NCBI RefSeq assembly: GCF_002878395.1
Contig: NC_061111.1
Location: 30,249,976-30,313,975 of the forward strand
From: Capsicum annuum
Lineage: Eukaryota > Streptophyta > Magnoliopsida > Solanales > Solanaceae
Length of the DNA stretch: 64,000 nucleotides
Direction of reading: 5' to 3'
Under the pieces are notes generated by a model. That model saw only the letters and a list, made by a program, of their open reading frames with translations. It was not told the DNA's origin and searched no databases. Made by a program: the position numbers and the translations under genes. Numbering within the stretch: position 1 is the stretch's first letter; each line of letters begins with the position of its first letter. Shown piece after piece: positions 47,701 through 58,311 of the stretch.

Positions 47701-48780
47701 ACTTTTCAACTAAGCTAGTTCTAGCAGTTGTAATTGTAGGACCTAAGAACACGTTTCATCAAATCCTTCTGAATGTTAAGACAGTCTCAATCAGGATCAG
47801 ATCCGTGGTAGACTGAATAAAGGAGGGATGGTCAGTCAAATATGGCCAACAAGAGAGGGGTTTAGACATCTTCCTTTCTCAAGCTGCCACCTTTTAACTT
47901 CTGCATATGCTGAACAGATGAGCCCTCTGGGCTGTGGGGGGGTATATGATGACTGAAGATTGGTGTGGAGAATCTTAAAAACTGCTGGTTATGGAAGGGA
48001 CACTAGGTATATTGTTTCCATCTTCCCAAGCTTGGACTTACCGATCTCTTTGTGGATTAGTCAAGGTGCATCCAAGCTGGCTGGCACTTCCATATCATTC
48101 CACCCACATAGAAACGGAAAAAAAAGAAGGTGCTGGTTGTATGACCCCGAGGATCAGAAATGTAAAACTGTGGTTGGCTAGTAGATGTGACGGGCCAGGA
48201 TTAGAAAATTTAGAATGTGTCAGTGGCAAGAGCTGGATGATTGACCCCATATGCTGTTTGCTTAGGTATCTCAAATTTCATCGTGAATTGGTTGCGACGA
48301 TACCATTTATCTCATGAAGCCATGTTCTCTTAGTCTAAGGAGGTGTGAAGCTTAGACCTTCAGTAGGCTGCACATTATTGAGAGACAATTTTACAATGGA
48401 TCATAGTGTATTCTAATATTTCCTTATCCTTTTATCTCTTTGTCACTCATGACCTAGGATGCTGCCTTGCTTTTGTTAGGAGTTCTACGTCTCATGACTT
48501 CAGACATTTATAAATGTGTCGTAGCATTGCTTTGTTTTGTTGATAACTTTTCTGGAGGTATATTTGTTGCTTAACTAGGCAATAGAAAATCGTTTGGCAA
48601 GCAAAATGAGTTGCATTCTAATGAAGTTGCATATGATTCTTGTTAAATGTGTAGGTAGCTCCGAATGGATGGTCTGAAGGAGAGTGCAACGGGAAGTCCG
48701 GTTGGTTCCCTTCAGCTTATGTTGTAAAGTCAGACAAAGTGCCAGCAATCAAAATGGCAGAAAAGGATACCACACCATGA
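38767..48780 (+). CDS. SH3P3: SH3 domain-containing protein of the plant SH3P family, SH3P3-like (10 coding exons)
   Basis: Exons: 38767-38826, 42712-42825, 43265-43334, 43420-43568, 44200-44301, 44564-44758, 46803-46865, 47029-47163, 47257-47331, 48655-48780, all with GT-AG borders and matching phases, giving 362 residues and a TGA stop. Residues 1-250 form a helical BAR-like region (MEAIKKQATKLREQVAKQQQ; HFQRDIVRGVEGY; CEPLRASIHGAPLEDARHL; RYDRMRQE). Residues 252-296 are a serine-rich linker. Residues 297-350 are an SH3 domain with the ligand-groove blocks GELSLEVGDYVVV, GWSEGE and GWFPSAYV. Known SH3P proteins bind phosphoinositides and clathrin/dynamin partners in vesicle traffic and autophagy; that role is inferred by family. 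No stops or frameshifts. The choice of first exon is uncertain because of the duplicate at 40110. Confidence 0.92.
39063..39212 (-). repeat. tRNA-derived SINE-like piece in intron 1, copy a
   Basis: The - strand reads GGTAGTTGCTCAAATTGTAA and, further on, the pol III B-box-like GTGGGTTCGAGTC (39147-39159 in reverse), then GGGAGCTCCTCGGGGG. This is the head of a Solanaceae-type SINE. A second copy at 40458-40556 lies at the same place in the other duplication unit. Confidence 0.6.
39505..39665 (+). repeat. Second SINE-like piece in intron 1, copy a
   Basis: CCGTGGGATAGCCTAGAAGT resembles an A-box region and GGGGGTTTGAGTC a B box (39563-39575), followed by a gattctcccgacaaactt end. The counterpart in the second duplication unit is at 40838-41000, so it predates the duplication. 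Confidence 0.5.
40110..40169 (+). CDS. Alternative first coding exon of the SH3P3-like gene (duplicate)
   Basis: Reads MEAIKKQATKLREQVANQQQ and ends CAG with a GT donor in the same phase as exon 1, so it can splice straight to 42712. It differs from 38767-38826 by one amino acid (Lys to Asn at residue 17) and silent changes. There is no usable AG acceptor directly upstream in frame, so it could serve as an alternative first exon from its own promoter but not as an internal exon. Whether it is transcribed cannot be told from sequence. Confidence 0.6.
40458..40556 (-). repeat. tRNA-derived SINE-like piece in intron 1, copy b
   Basis: Counterpart of 39063-39212 in the second duplication unit, with a worn B box (GACTCGAAGCTAC in + orientation). 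It lacks the outer 50 bp of the first copy. Confidence 0.55.
40838..41000 (+). repeat. Second SINE-like piece in intron 1, copy b
   Basis: Counterpart of 39505-39665: gtgggatagcctagaagtta, ggttggggttcgagccaac (a cleaner B box than copy a) and ggtgattctcctgacgaactt. Confidence 0.5.
45128..45284 (-). repeat. Au-type SINE in intron 6 of the SH3P3-like gene
   Basis: The + strand begins gggcagcccggtgcgctaaa, continues ggttcggggaagtgcccgg and ends acatggcaacaactttacca, gttaccccaaggctcacctt. This is the reverse complement of the Au SINE family, whose tRNA-like head reads GGAGCCTTGGxGTAACxGGTAAAGTTG. Non-coding and antisense to the gene. Confidence 0.8.
45491..45612. repeat. Two ~60-bp tandem repeats in intron 6
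   Basis: cagctcgttaagggaaggct, then gttcaatggaagagagaact and ccgatctctt, occurs twice head to tail with a few differences. Part of an unclassified insertion in the intron. Confidence 0.7.
45683..45819. repeat. Three 46-bp tandem repeats in intron 6
   Basis: agtctaatccttatgaaagt, then aggaaatataaaaccctatt and ctagaa, is repeated at 45683, 45729 and 45775. The third copy has more substitutions. Confidence 0.85.
48045..48095 (+). repeat. SINE tail-like piece in intron 9
   Basis: tggattagtcaaggtgcatc then caagctggctggcac resembles the conserved tail of Solanaceae SINEs (GTCGAGGTGCGCGCAAGCTGGCCCGGAC) with CpG decay. The head is not clear. Confidence 0.4.
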
Positions 48781-50247
48781 GATAAAACACTTATCTATCA
48801 TGCTACCTTTATATAAAACGTCTTTCTTGTGTAAATGTCCACTTGTATAGGTGTTTTGAGGAGTTCTACATTTTGCTTCTATTTTTTCCCCTTCTGATGT
48901 AAATGTATCAAAAGCTTATAATCAAGTTTATTTATTTGCTGATGTCCCAAGATCAGGCAATTTTGATACAGGAAAATGTAATTAATATATATTACAGACT
49001 CATTCTAGATCCTAATCTCAATCTTCTTGTTGGTCCTCACCCCCCAACCTGATCCTCCCCGTAGTTAACGTTCCAGCGCCTACTGAATTCTTACAGTTCT
49101 GGCAAAAGGGGAAGGAAATTGAGTCCTTCGCGGAAAGGAAAGAAAAATGGAGATTACTATACTATTTTGACATGTTTGACAAGAAAAGAGCTGTGTTTTA
49201 TTGAAGCAATAACCTGAGGGCTTGGTATTTTCTATGGCAGAAATTGGATTGCTAACGCATATTGATCAAAGTACTTTTAAATGTTTCTTGTTAGATTTAT
49301 TGGTTCTATGAAGGTGATGCAAACACTACATTCTTCTACACATCCACGCTCAACAGGCACAGAAAATAGAATCTTAAGGTTGAAAGATTTTAGTGTGATA
49401 GGCCTAATATGTAATTCAAATCTGGCTTCTGACAAGTAAGCACTTCAGCTTTGAGTACGTATATGTAGACACATTAATTTGTCTCAATTGTGTCGGCTGA
49501 ATATTTCAATTTACAAAATGATCTAGACATTTTCAAAAATTATGTGTCACATCATTAGGTGTACACGAGATACAGTGGGAACAAGTTACTTTGTTGTCAA
49601 TTGAGACGTAGTTGAGGTGTCTAGATGTGCACTCTTAATGTTGAACTATTTACTTGCTAGCGGAGGGTCAAGTTTGAGTATTTACTTGCTAGCGGAGGGC
49701 AAGTTCGAGTGTATGTTGTGCGAACTAATATTTAATGGTAACACCATAAGGAGTAGCATCATAACAGGCTTAAATCAACTTGTACATAACTGCCCTTGCA
49801 GCAAAAGGATTCGATTTCCACAACAGGGTCATTGTCCTTTGACATTGAAGACAAGTAGACAAGGTAAGACTTGATTCCTCTTTGATTGATAGTGAAGTTT
49901 TTATTGGCCTTCAGCTCTTTCAAACTCATTAAATCACTTGATCCTGATGTCTCAACTCTCCTCTTTTTTTTTTTTTCTTTCTTTTAATTTAAAAGCTAAT
50001 GGAATATAATTGGTAACCCATGCAATGGATAATGACAAATTTGTTTTCTAATATAATGTTGCTAAAAGGTAAAAGAGTGGAATTAAGCAAAAATCACTAA
50101 AACCAGTCATCCAACTAAATGAAAATTTTGTATGACAAAAACACCTAAATACAAGAACCTCACGGATCGACAACATAACACAATTAACAAACAAACACTA
50201 AAAAAGAGGGTAAAAGCTTCAAGCCTTCAACAATTGATTTTATATAT
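48781..50247. other. 3' flank of the SH3P3-like gene and intergenic DNA
   Basis: The 3' UTR probably ends near 48900-48970 (aaaagcttataatcaag is a candidate near-upstream polyadenylation region). Beyond it I find no gene. At 49648-49710 a ~32-bp phrase (tttacttgctagcggagg) is duplicated. The block 49430-49860 (gtgtcacatcattagg, gacgtagttgaggtgtct) looks like decayed retrotransposon LTR DNA of Solanaceae type, unassigned. Confidence 0.4.
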
Positions 50248-50264
50248 CACTACTAAAAAAAAAC
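50248..50264 (+). repeat. CACTA left terminal inverted repeat
   Basis: CACTACTAAAAAAAAAC; plant CACTA ends usually read CACTACAAGAAAA or close variants. The partner end lies beyond the window. Confidence 0.6.
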
Positions 50265-50282
50265 AAACTTCCAATCACAAAA

Positions 50283-50895
50283 AACCGACCACATGTGGTC
50301 GTTTTTTTTTATAATTTTTTTTTTTGAAAAAACCGACCACTTTATATTTAAAAATTTCAAAATAACAATTTTTATATTAATTATTATTTCCTTTACAACT
50401 AAAAAAAAATAAAAGATATAAAAATCGACCACTTTTGGTCGGTTTTATTTTAAAAAAATATAATTAAAAATATTTTAAAATAAAACCGACCACAAGTGGT
50501 CAGTTTTAATTTGAAAAAAAAAAGAAAATATTTTTAATAAACCGACCACTTGTGGTCGGTTTTTAATTAAAAAAAAAAGAAAATAATTTTAAAAATTGAC
50601 CACTAGTGGTTGGTTTATAATTAAAATAAAAAGAAAATAATTTAAAAAATCGAGCACTTCTGATCGGTTTTTAATTAAAATAATAGGAAAATAATTTTAA
50701 GTGGTCGATTTTTAATTAAAAAAATTAATATAAAAAAATCGACCACTTGTGGTCGGTTTTGAAATTAAAGAAAATAAAAAAATTAAATAATTTTTAGGAA
50801 ACCGACCACTTGTGGTCGATTTTTATTAAAAAATAATTATATATATAATCTAATAGATTATTTTTTTTTTAAATCACACTGATCACACGTAGTCA
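50283..50895. repeat. CACTA subterminal palindromic repeats
   Basis: About eleven spaced copies of a near-perfect palindrome AACCGACCACNNGTGGTCGGTT (full or half), for example at 50283, 50424, 50483, 50540, 50596, 50649, 50739, 50800. A further copy is at 52801-52824. Central bases vary (AT, TT, AA, TG). In En/Spm, short subterminal repeats bind the element's own DNA-binding protein; these are the likely equivalents. Each can also form a hairpin. Confidence 0.75.
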
Positions 50896-51099
50896 ATAAC
50901 CAATATAATAATAATAATAAAAATCAATCAATCTTAGACTTTGTGAAAAAATTACACTAAAATATATATCAAAATAAATAAATTTACGTTAAACATAATC
51001 TTTATCTTTAACTTATGTTTCAATATATAAAATAAATATTTTTCTTTGTATATATGTTAAATGACGTTAAACATGCATAATATTTGTATAATGAATATG

Positions 51100-51154
<55 letters not shown>

Positions 51155-52586
51155 TACCGTTGGGATAATGATATTATACTACTATTGTAGTCATATTAAT
51201 GTAATATATCACCGATAATTCATCAGAATATAATGAACGTGTTCTATTATAAGGTAATATACTTGTGGATGTGATGTATATAGTACACATTCAAGAGTTC
51301 ATATATATAAATATCTTTATATTTATATATATATATATATNNNNNNNNNNNNNNNNNNNNNNNNNNNNNNNNNNNNNNNNNNNNNNNNNNNNNNNNNNNN
51401 NNNNNNNNNNNNNNNNNNNNNNNNNNNNNNNNNNNNNNNNTATATATATATATATATGATGTAGCGATCGATTGATGAACGATTTAGTCAAACATATTGA
51501 ATACCTTGATTTGAAACGACAAAAGTAATAATATATATTGTACATTGAAGTTATATCAATGTAGGTTAATAAAATTAATCGATCACTCATCAGAGTATGT
51601 ATATGATATACGTCACATTATATTATTGGATAATATACTCGTGTACGTATGTGATGTATATAGTACGCATTTAGAACTTGATATAGTCGATAGTGTGTTT
51701 ATGTGTGTATGTGTATAGGTATATATATAGTACGTATATACATATTATATAGTGAAGGTATATTAATGACATAAGATAAACTAACCGACAATTCATCTGA
51801 GTATATGTGAAATACGTTGTATATTATTATGGGGTAGTAAAATCGTGTATGTGATGTTTATAGTATGTATTTTAAAGTTGATAGATAATTGAATATACGC
51901 ATATATACGTATATCTGTGTAGTGACGTATGTAGTAATCGAAAGTTAGATAACTACTGAATCTATATATCAAAATATTTTGAATGATACATTGATATATA
52001 TCATACTATTGAGAAAATAGATATACTATTTTGTGTCGATGTAGACATGTGTATATTGTTGAAGTTGTAACAACGTAAAACAAGTATTACGAGGTATATA
52101 TTGGGGGGGGGGGGGGGGGGGAAGGAAGTGGGGGGGGGAGACAGAAAATTGAATCCTGAAATTGGCATATACTTACCATTTACTTTAAATTTCTAATTTT
52201 GAACGACCGCCAAATTTTGGAGGTGAATTTGAGTTTTTTCGCTTACAAATTTTGTATCTGAGTATATGTGAAATACGTTGTATATTATTATGGGGTAGTA
52301 AAATCGTATATGTCATGTTTATAGTACGTATTTGAAAGCTGATAGACAATTGAATATATGTATATATACATATATCTCGTGTAGTGACATATGCAGTAAT
52401 CTAAAGCTTGATAGCTGAATCTATATATCAAAATATTTGAATAATACATTGATATCATAGTATTGAGGAAATAGATATACTATTTTGTGTCAATGTAGAT
52501 ACACATATATTGTTGAAGTTGTAACAACGTAAGACAAGTAATCGATAATTTATCTGATTAACACGTTGTATTACGAGGTGTGTGTA

Positions 52587-52638
<52 letters not shown>

Positions 52639-52800
52639 CATAATTAAAATCTAATTAACCAAAAATTTATCGTAATTTGCAAAATTAATTTGTTATAAAT
52701 ATTATAGAATTTTTGTTAAAAATTAATTTTAATTTATTAATTTATTTTAATTTATTAATTGTAGTTTATTAAACTTTAATTTATCAAAAATATTTCCAGA
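50896..52800. repeat. AT-rich subterminal region with microsatellites and a 0.3-kb duplication
   Basis: No coding sequence. Contains (TA)n at 51104-51152, TA runs on both sides of the first gap, and (GT)n/(TA)n at 52580-52635. A direct duplication is present: 51796-52097 and 52256-52580 share gagtatatgtgaaatacgtt and tgttgaagttgtaacaacgt in order. G runs at 52103-52121 and 52130-52138 separate the two copies. Confidence 0.7.
51341..51440. other. Assembly gap (100 N)
   Basis: One hundred N within a (TA)n microsatellite. True length unknown. Confidence 1.
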
Positions 52801-52849
52801 AAACCGACCACATGTGGTCGGTTTATTGTTAATTAAAAAAATAATTAAA

Positions 52850-53023
52850 TACAATTACCCCGACCCCAGCCCACCTGACCCGAACCAACCAAATATTTTG
52901 ATTTCCCTAATTTGGAATCGCACACACAAACACAAACACACACACTGTCTTCCAAAAAGCCAAACCCCAACCAACCAAAATCCGTTGCCACTGCCGCCGT
53001 CGCCGAGCTTCCACTGTCGCCAG
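52850..53023 (+). promoter_or_regulatory. Putative leader exon of the CACTA transposase gene
   Basis: A C-rich stretch (cccgaaccaacc, cacacacaaacacaaacac, ccgccgtcgccgagcttcc) stands out in AT-rich DNA directly inside the last subterminal palindrome and ends in CAG/GTACCA, a good donor. The first coding ATG (60068) directly follows an acceptor (tgattgtgtag), so a 7-kb intron 53024-60067 can be drawn. Inferred; the stretch could instead be captured host sequence. Confidence 0.35.
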
Positions 53024-53467
53024 GTACCAACTCCTATTTTATCAATTTTCTTTTTCATTCTTGCCTTTTTCACTCATTTTTATTAGCAACACCCATTTTA
53101 TCAATTTTCGTTTTCATCACAATTTTGACACTTTGGTGTCTTTATCAAAGTTAGTGGCCTAGAATTTTCATTCCTCTTTATGAGTACACTCTCATTAATA
53201 AGATTGTCAACATTCCATGTCTATTTTTCTTGTTCTTGCAAGTAAATTAGGGTTTACTTTTCTTGATACTCCATTATAGTTTTAGTATTTTGGTGGTTTT
53301 TTATGATGATTTTAAGCTAGAAATATGAGAAAATAAGCTGAAACATATTTGTAAGAACTTGGAATGTGGTTGAGAATGTGGAAATTGATTGTAGCTAATG
53401 GTCAAGATTTTTCTTATTTTGCCTAATGGTCAAGTTATGGAAAAGCTGGGATTGTTCAAGAGAGTGT

Positions 53468-53637
53468 TAAGTTGTGTGTGTGTGTTTATTTTATCAACTA
53501 ACATCTTTTCAAGATTCAATTTTTCCCCTATTCTCACAATGTGTGTGTGTGTTTTGTCAACTAGGAGCTTATCAAGATTCAATTTGTTTCTTCATTTTGA
53601 TATTGTGTATTTGTGTGTGTTTTGTCAACTAGTTGCC
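53468..53637. repeat. Three ~75-bp tandem repeats with (GT)n
   Basis: Units share gtgtgtgtgtttt, tcaacta and aagattcaattt at 53468, 53540 and 53600. They lie in the putative long intron. Confidence 0.6.
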
Positions 53638-53939
53638 TAATGGGTTGCTTGAAATTTGATGTTATTGTTTGACAGAATCTGAATTCAAAAAAAGAATTGT
53701 TTTGCTATTTTATCTGTGACCTCTTATCTCTTTCTCTTTAATTTAGGCCAAACAAAGATAAGTTGATTTCTTTCTTTGTTATAATGAAGTCTTTAAATGT
53801 AGTTTAGTTTGTGATTGTTCGCTGTAGAATGCTTTGAAAGCCATAGAAATTTTGTGATGATTATATGGTGTGAGAGGGACATGCGACGCCTCTACTTATT
53901 TGCTTTGTTACACTTGTTCAATTGTTTGACTTATTATAC

Positions 53940-55234
53940 TATAAATGAATATGTTGCTTGAAAGTAAATAAGTGTAGTTACTTAGCTTGAAAGTGAACTT
54001 TTATTTTGAATTTTGTTGAAGCGTAGATACTTAAAATGTGTACTTTTTATTGTGAATTTTGCTATGCTTGGTAATTTGAGAGGTGACTTAGTGACTTGAA
54101 AATGTTAAATTTAGATACTTGAAATGAAAATTTTTGTTTTGAATGTAGTTTAGTTTGGCAACTTGTGAGTCTTAGTTACTTGCATTTGATTAAATGTAGG
54201 TACTTGAAATGTGAATATTTATTTTCAATGTGGTTTAGTTTGGTAACATGTGAGGTGACTTAGTCACTTGAAATTGATTAAGTGTAGGTACTTGAAAGAT
54301 GATTTTTTCTTTTGAATGTGGTTTAGTTTGGTGACTTGGGTGGTAACTTAGTGTCTTGAAATTGATTAAGTGTAGTTAGTTGAAAGGTGAATTTTAGTTT
54401 TGAATATGGTTTAGTTTGGTGTCTTGGGTGGTGACTTATTGACTTGAACTTGATTAAGTGCAGGTAGTTGAAAGGTAAATTTTTATTTTTAATACATGTA
54501 AGGTGACTTAGTCACTTGAAATTGATTTAGTGTAGGTACTTGAAAGGTGAATTTTTCTTTTGAATGTGGTTTAGTTTGGTGACTTGGGTGGTGACTTAGT
54601 GACTTGAAATTGATTAAGTGTAGGTAGTTGAAAGGTGAATTTTAATTTTGAATGTGGTTTAGTTTGGTGACTTGGGTGGTGACTTAGTGACTTGAATTTG
54701 ATTAAGTGTAGGTAGTTGAAAGGTGAATTTTTATTTTGAAAGTGGTTTATTCTACTAACATATGAGATGATTTAGTCACTTGAAATTGATTAAGTGTAAG
54801 TAGTTGAAAGGTGAATTTTTGTTTTGAATGTTGTTTAGTTTGGTAACTTGGAAGGTGACTTAGTCACTTGCAATTGATCAAGTGTAGATAGTTGAAAGGT
54901 GCATTTTTGTTTTGGAAGTGGTTTATTCTACTAACATGTGAGATGATTTAGTCACTTGAAATTGATTAAGTGTAAGTAGTTGAAAAGTGAATTTTTATTT
55001 TGAATGTAGTTTAGTTTAGTAACATGTGAGGTGACTTAGTGACTTGAATTTGATGAAGTGTAGGTAGTTGAAAGGTGAATTTTTATTTTCAATATGGTTT
55101 AGTTTAGTAACATGTGAGGTGACTTAGTCACTTGAAATTGATTAAGTGTAGCTAGTTGAAAGGTGAATTTTTATTGTGAAAATGGTTTAGTTTGGTGACT
55201 TGGGAGGAGACTTAAGTCACTTGAAATTGATTAA
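53940..55234. repeat. Minisatellite in the CACTA intron, left block
   Basis: About fourteen imperfect copies of an ~85-90 bp unit: gtttagtttggtgacttggg, tggtgacttagtgacttgaa, attgattaagtgtaggtagt, tgaaaggtgaatttttgtt. The array is cut at 55242 by the hAT element and continues at 59489-60050. Confidence 0.88.
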
Positions 55235-55242
55235 GTGTAGGT
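55235..55242. other. Target site duplication of the hAT element (left)
   Basis: GTGTAGGT, part of the minisatellite unit. Identical to 59489-59496. Eight bases is the hAT standard. Confidence 0.9.
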
Positions 55243-55863
55243 TAAGCCTGTCAAACGGGCCGGGCTGACCCGGCCCACTAGCAAACCCGGCCCGGTCAAA
55301 TCACGGGCTGTAGGATACCGGGTCCTGCACTGGGTTATTTTTTGGTTTGGGCCTAGTTAACCCGAATCGGACCAAACTTGGTTTGGGCCCGCCGGTTAAC
55401 CTGCCTAGATATATTTTTTAAATTCGGATTTGGTCAAAATTTGACCGTTGCGCCAGTTGACCGTTGGGCCTAATGACTATATTACCGTTTAGGCCCTTAA
55501 AACGACTCAATTGACCTTTTTAATTTTTTTTTTAATTTTAAATATTTTTTAATCCCAAAAGAATTTCTATAAATACCCTACACTCTCAAATCATTTTTCA
55601 CACAAATTTTCATTCTCTCAAAGCTCATTCTCTCTCAATTCTCAAATATTTTATATATTTAAATTTCTAAAGTGCTCACTTTAATTTTTTAATTTTGCGA
55701 TTACAAAGTACGAGTGGAAGTTTCTAAAGTTGCAACCTTCGGATACTTTCAAAATTTGGTATTATTGTTCCATCTCTTACGTTTAATTTTTAACTAGTGT
55801 ATTAATTGTTGAATATTTAATTTTATTATATTTATGTTTGATTTTTTTTAGTTTAATTATATT

Positions 55864-58311
55864 ATGGATAAATTAAGAAACCTCGCCACTAAAGGTGTTA
55901 AATTTTTTTGTCCCGAAAGTGGTAGTGGTAGCAAAAAGTAAATTACTAGCGGTAGAGGTGCTTCAAGTAGTAGATATACCCTTGTGCCTTTGCCTCCGGT
56001 ACCACTTGGTACACCTTTTGAGGAAGAAATAGGTGTAGGTGCTCATGATATGGATTATGTAGAAGCTCAGAAAAATTATGGTATAGAAGAAGAAAATGAA
56101 GTAGATGCGGTTAATTTAGATAAAGATGATGAAAATATTGGTGAGACACCCGCAATAGAAAATGCTAATGTTAGATCTGAATCGGTTAATCTCCCTCCCC
56201 GTGCCTCAAGAGCTCGTAAAGCAACTAGTATTGTATGATAAATTTTTAAACGTATATCAGATATTGAGGTGCAATGCAATATTTGTCAAAAAATATATAA
56301 GCATAAAAGAGGGGGCAAGCAAGGGGGTACGGGTACGTTAACGACACATATAAAGGATCTTCACGAAAGAGAGTTACAAATTGCAAAAGGAGGTGAGGCT
56401 GTTGGTGGGCCCACACAAGCTAGAATGGACTCAACAACTGGTCATGTAATTAAGAAGTATAATAAATTGAGGGACCAGGAAGAAATAGCAAAAATGGTAG
56501 CTGTGGGTTGTTTGCCTTTTAGTTTTCCTTCTTCTGATGCCTTTATTCATTATATTCAAGCAATTTATAATCCTATGTTTAATGGTATTCATAGAAGTAA
56601 TTGTCGGTCTAATATTTTTAGGTTTCATTCACAATATTATTTTTATTTATTAACATTGTTAAAAAATATTCAATGTAGATTGTCCCTAACTTCTGATCTT
56701 GGTCGTGCTGTAAATAAAAATGATTATTTAACCGTTACTTGTCATTGGATGGATAGTAATTTTGTGATGCAAAAACATATTTTTGCTTTTTTATATGATG
56801 AAGATTGTAAACATACTGGAGATTTTATTGTTGATTCGATTGTTAAAGTTACAAAATTTTATGGTATCGAAAATAAAATCTTTTGTATTGCTTTTGATAA
56901 TACTTCTAACAATAAGACTACTATAACAAAGTTAAAATCTAAGTTATCTCCTTTATTAGCTGAAATTTTACATATTAAGTGTGCATGTCATATATATAAT
57001 TTAATTGTAAAAGATGATCTTGAGTTTTTTGATCTTTATATTGAAAAAATCAGTCTTGCTGTTGGTTTTATTCAAGGAAATAATCGAAGAAAAAGAATTA
57101 GAGAATTTAAAGTTAAATATCAAGAAAATGGACTTGCACCGATATTGATGCCTGAGGAAATTGATATTAGATGGAATTCTACGTATGATTTTTTAAAAAC
57201 TTGTTATAAATATAGAGTTCCTATTACACTAGCTTTTAACCAACATTGTGGTTCATTTGCTGATTCTGCTATTGCATGCTGCATGATTCTGATTGGGTTG
57301 TAATTAATGATCTTGTTAAGTTTTTAGAAAATTTTATATAGCTACGGTTGAATTTTTCGGTGCTTATTATCCTACTGTTTGTGATATTCTGGGATATATA
57401 ACCGATATTTCTGGTTTGCTCAAAGAATATAAAAATAAAGAAGGTTATAAAGAAGCTGTTGGTGCCATGTTTACTAAATTTAAAAAAAATTTCTTGATTC
57501 CTCCTATTTACTTGGTTGGTGCTATGCTAAATCCGTGCATGAAATATAATACTATGTGCCACTTTAGTACTTTTATTTATGCTAACTTAGAAATAAATAC
57601 TAATAATGATTCTAAACAAGTACAACCTGATTTATGGACGGCTATGGCTGATACGAATGCTTACATAGATAAATTATATAACCACTATTCTGATTTAGTT
57701 GATTTAGCTGTACCGACACATATCACTCCAACTGTCACTCCTCGTTCTCCTGAAGAGCCATCATCTTCTAAAAGGTCGGCACATAGTGGTTTTCCTGATT
57801 CCTTTTAGGATTTACCTTGCTGGAACAATGTTGATGAGAGAGCTTACACATCAACTTATTGGGAAGAGCTTAAGTATTATCTTCGATCGCCGTCAGAGGA
57901 TCGCAGACGATGGATCAATACGTTGGATTGTTGGAGGAGTAATGAAACATAATATCCTGTGCTTTCAAGATTAGCTAAAGATATCTTGAATGTTCCAATG
58001 TCAACCGTTGCATCAGAGAGCGCTTTTAGTCAGGAACGACAACGATTTGGAGACAACCGACACTCATTGGGAAGCAATGCAATGAATGTTCTAGTTTTCC
58101 TCAGAGATTGGATTAGATCGGAAAGAAGAAATCAAGGAATTGAAGCGGAGCCGAACGACGAGCAGAAACTTGAAGAAATTATGACTTCACGAGAGAACTC
58201 AGCAGAATCAAGTTCAATGCATGGTTTTACCCCCATTGACTTTGACTATCCTATGCAAGTTCCCGTCAATATTAACATGAATGAGTTGGAAAAAATTATG
58301 CATAATTTGTA
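55864..58311 (+). pseudogene. hAT transposase with BED zinc finger and dimerisation domain, broken
   Basis: ATG at 55864 (MDKLRNLATKG). BED finger at about 56273-56370: CNICQKIY, then HIKDLH. RNase H-like core: LTSDLGRAVN (first Asp), VTCHWMDSNFVMQKHIFAF, CIAFDNTSNNK (second Asp), CACHIYNLIVKD, RWNSTYDFLKTC, and, after the insertion domain, ASESAFSQERQRFGDNRHSL (catalytic Glu and hAT dimerisation motif), VFLRDWIR. Stops at 55939, 56236, 56239, 57806 and about 57952, plus one frameshift near 57300, make it a pseudogene, although all three acidic residues remain. It resembles the RICESLEEPER/DAYSLEEPER-like BED transposases of plants. Confidence 0.88.

Noticed and set aside
50283..50895. Regularly spaced palindromic repeats resembling a CRISPR array
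   Set aside because: Plant nuclear context, variable spacing, AT-rich non-unique spacers and position just inside a CACTA terminus fit subterminal transposon repeats.
51265..51590. Open frames crossing the first assembly gap
   Set aside because: They consist of TA microsatellite and N positions only.
52814..53086. Proline/histidine-rich 90-codon open frame and its - strand shadows
   Set aside because: Caused by CA-rich and C-rich leader sequence; the frames overlap on both strands with simple repeats and lack any signature.
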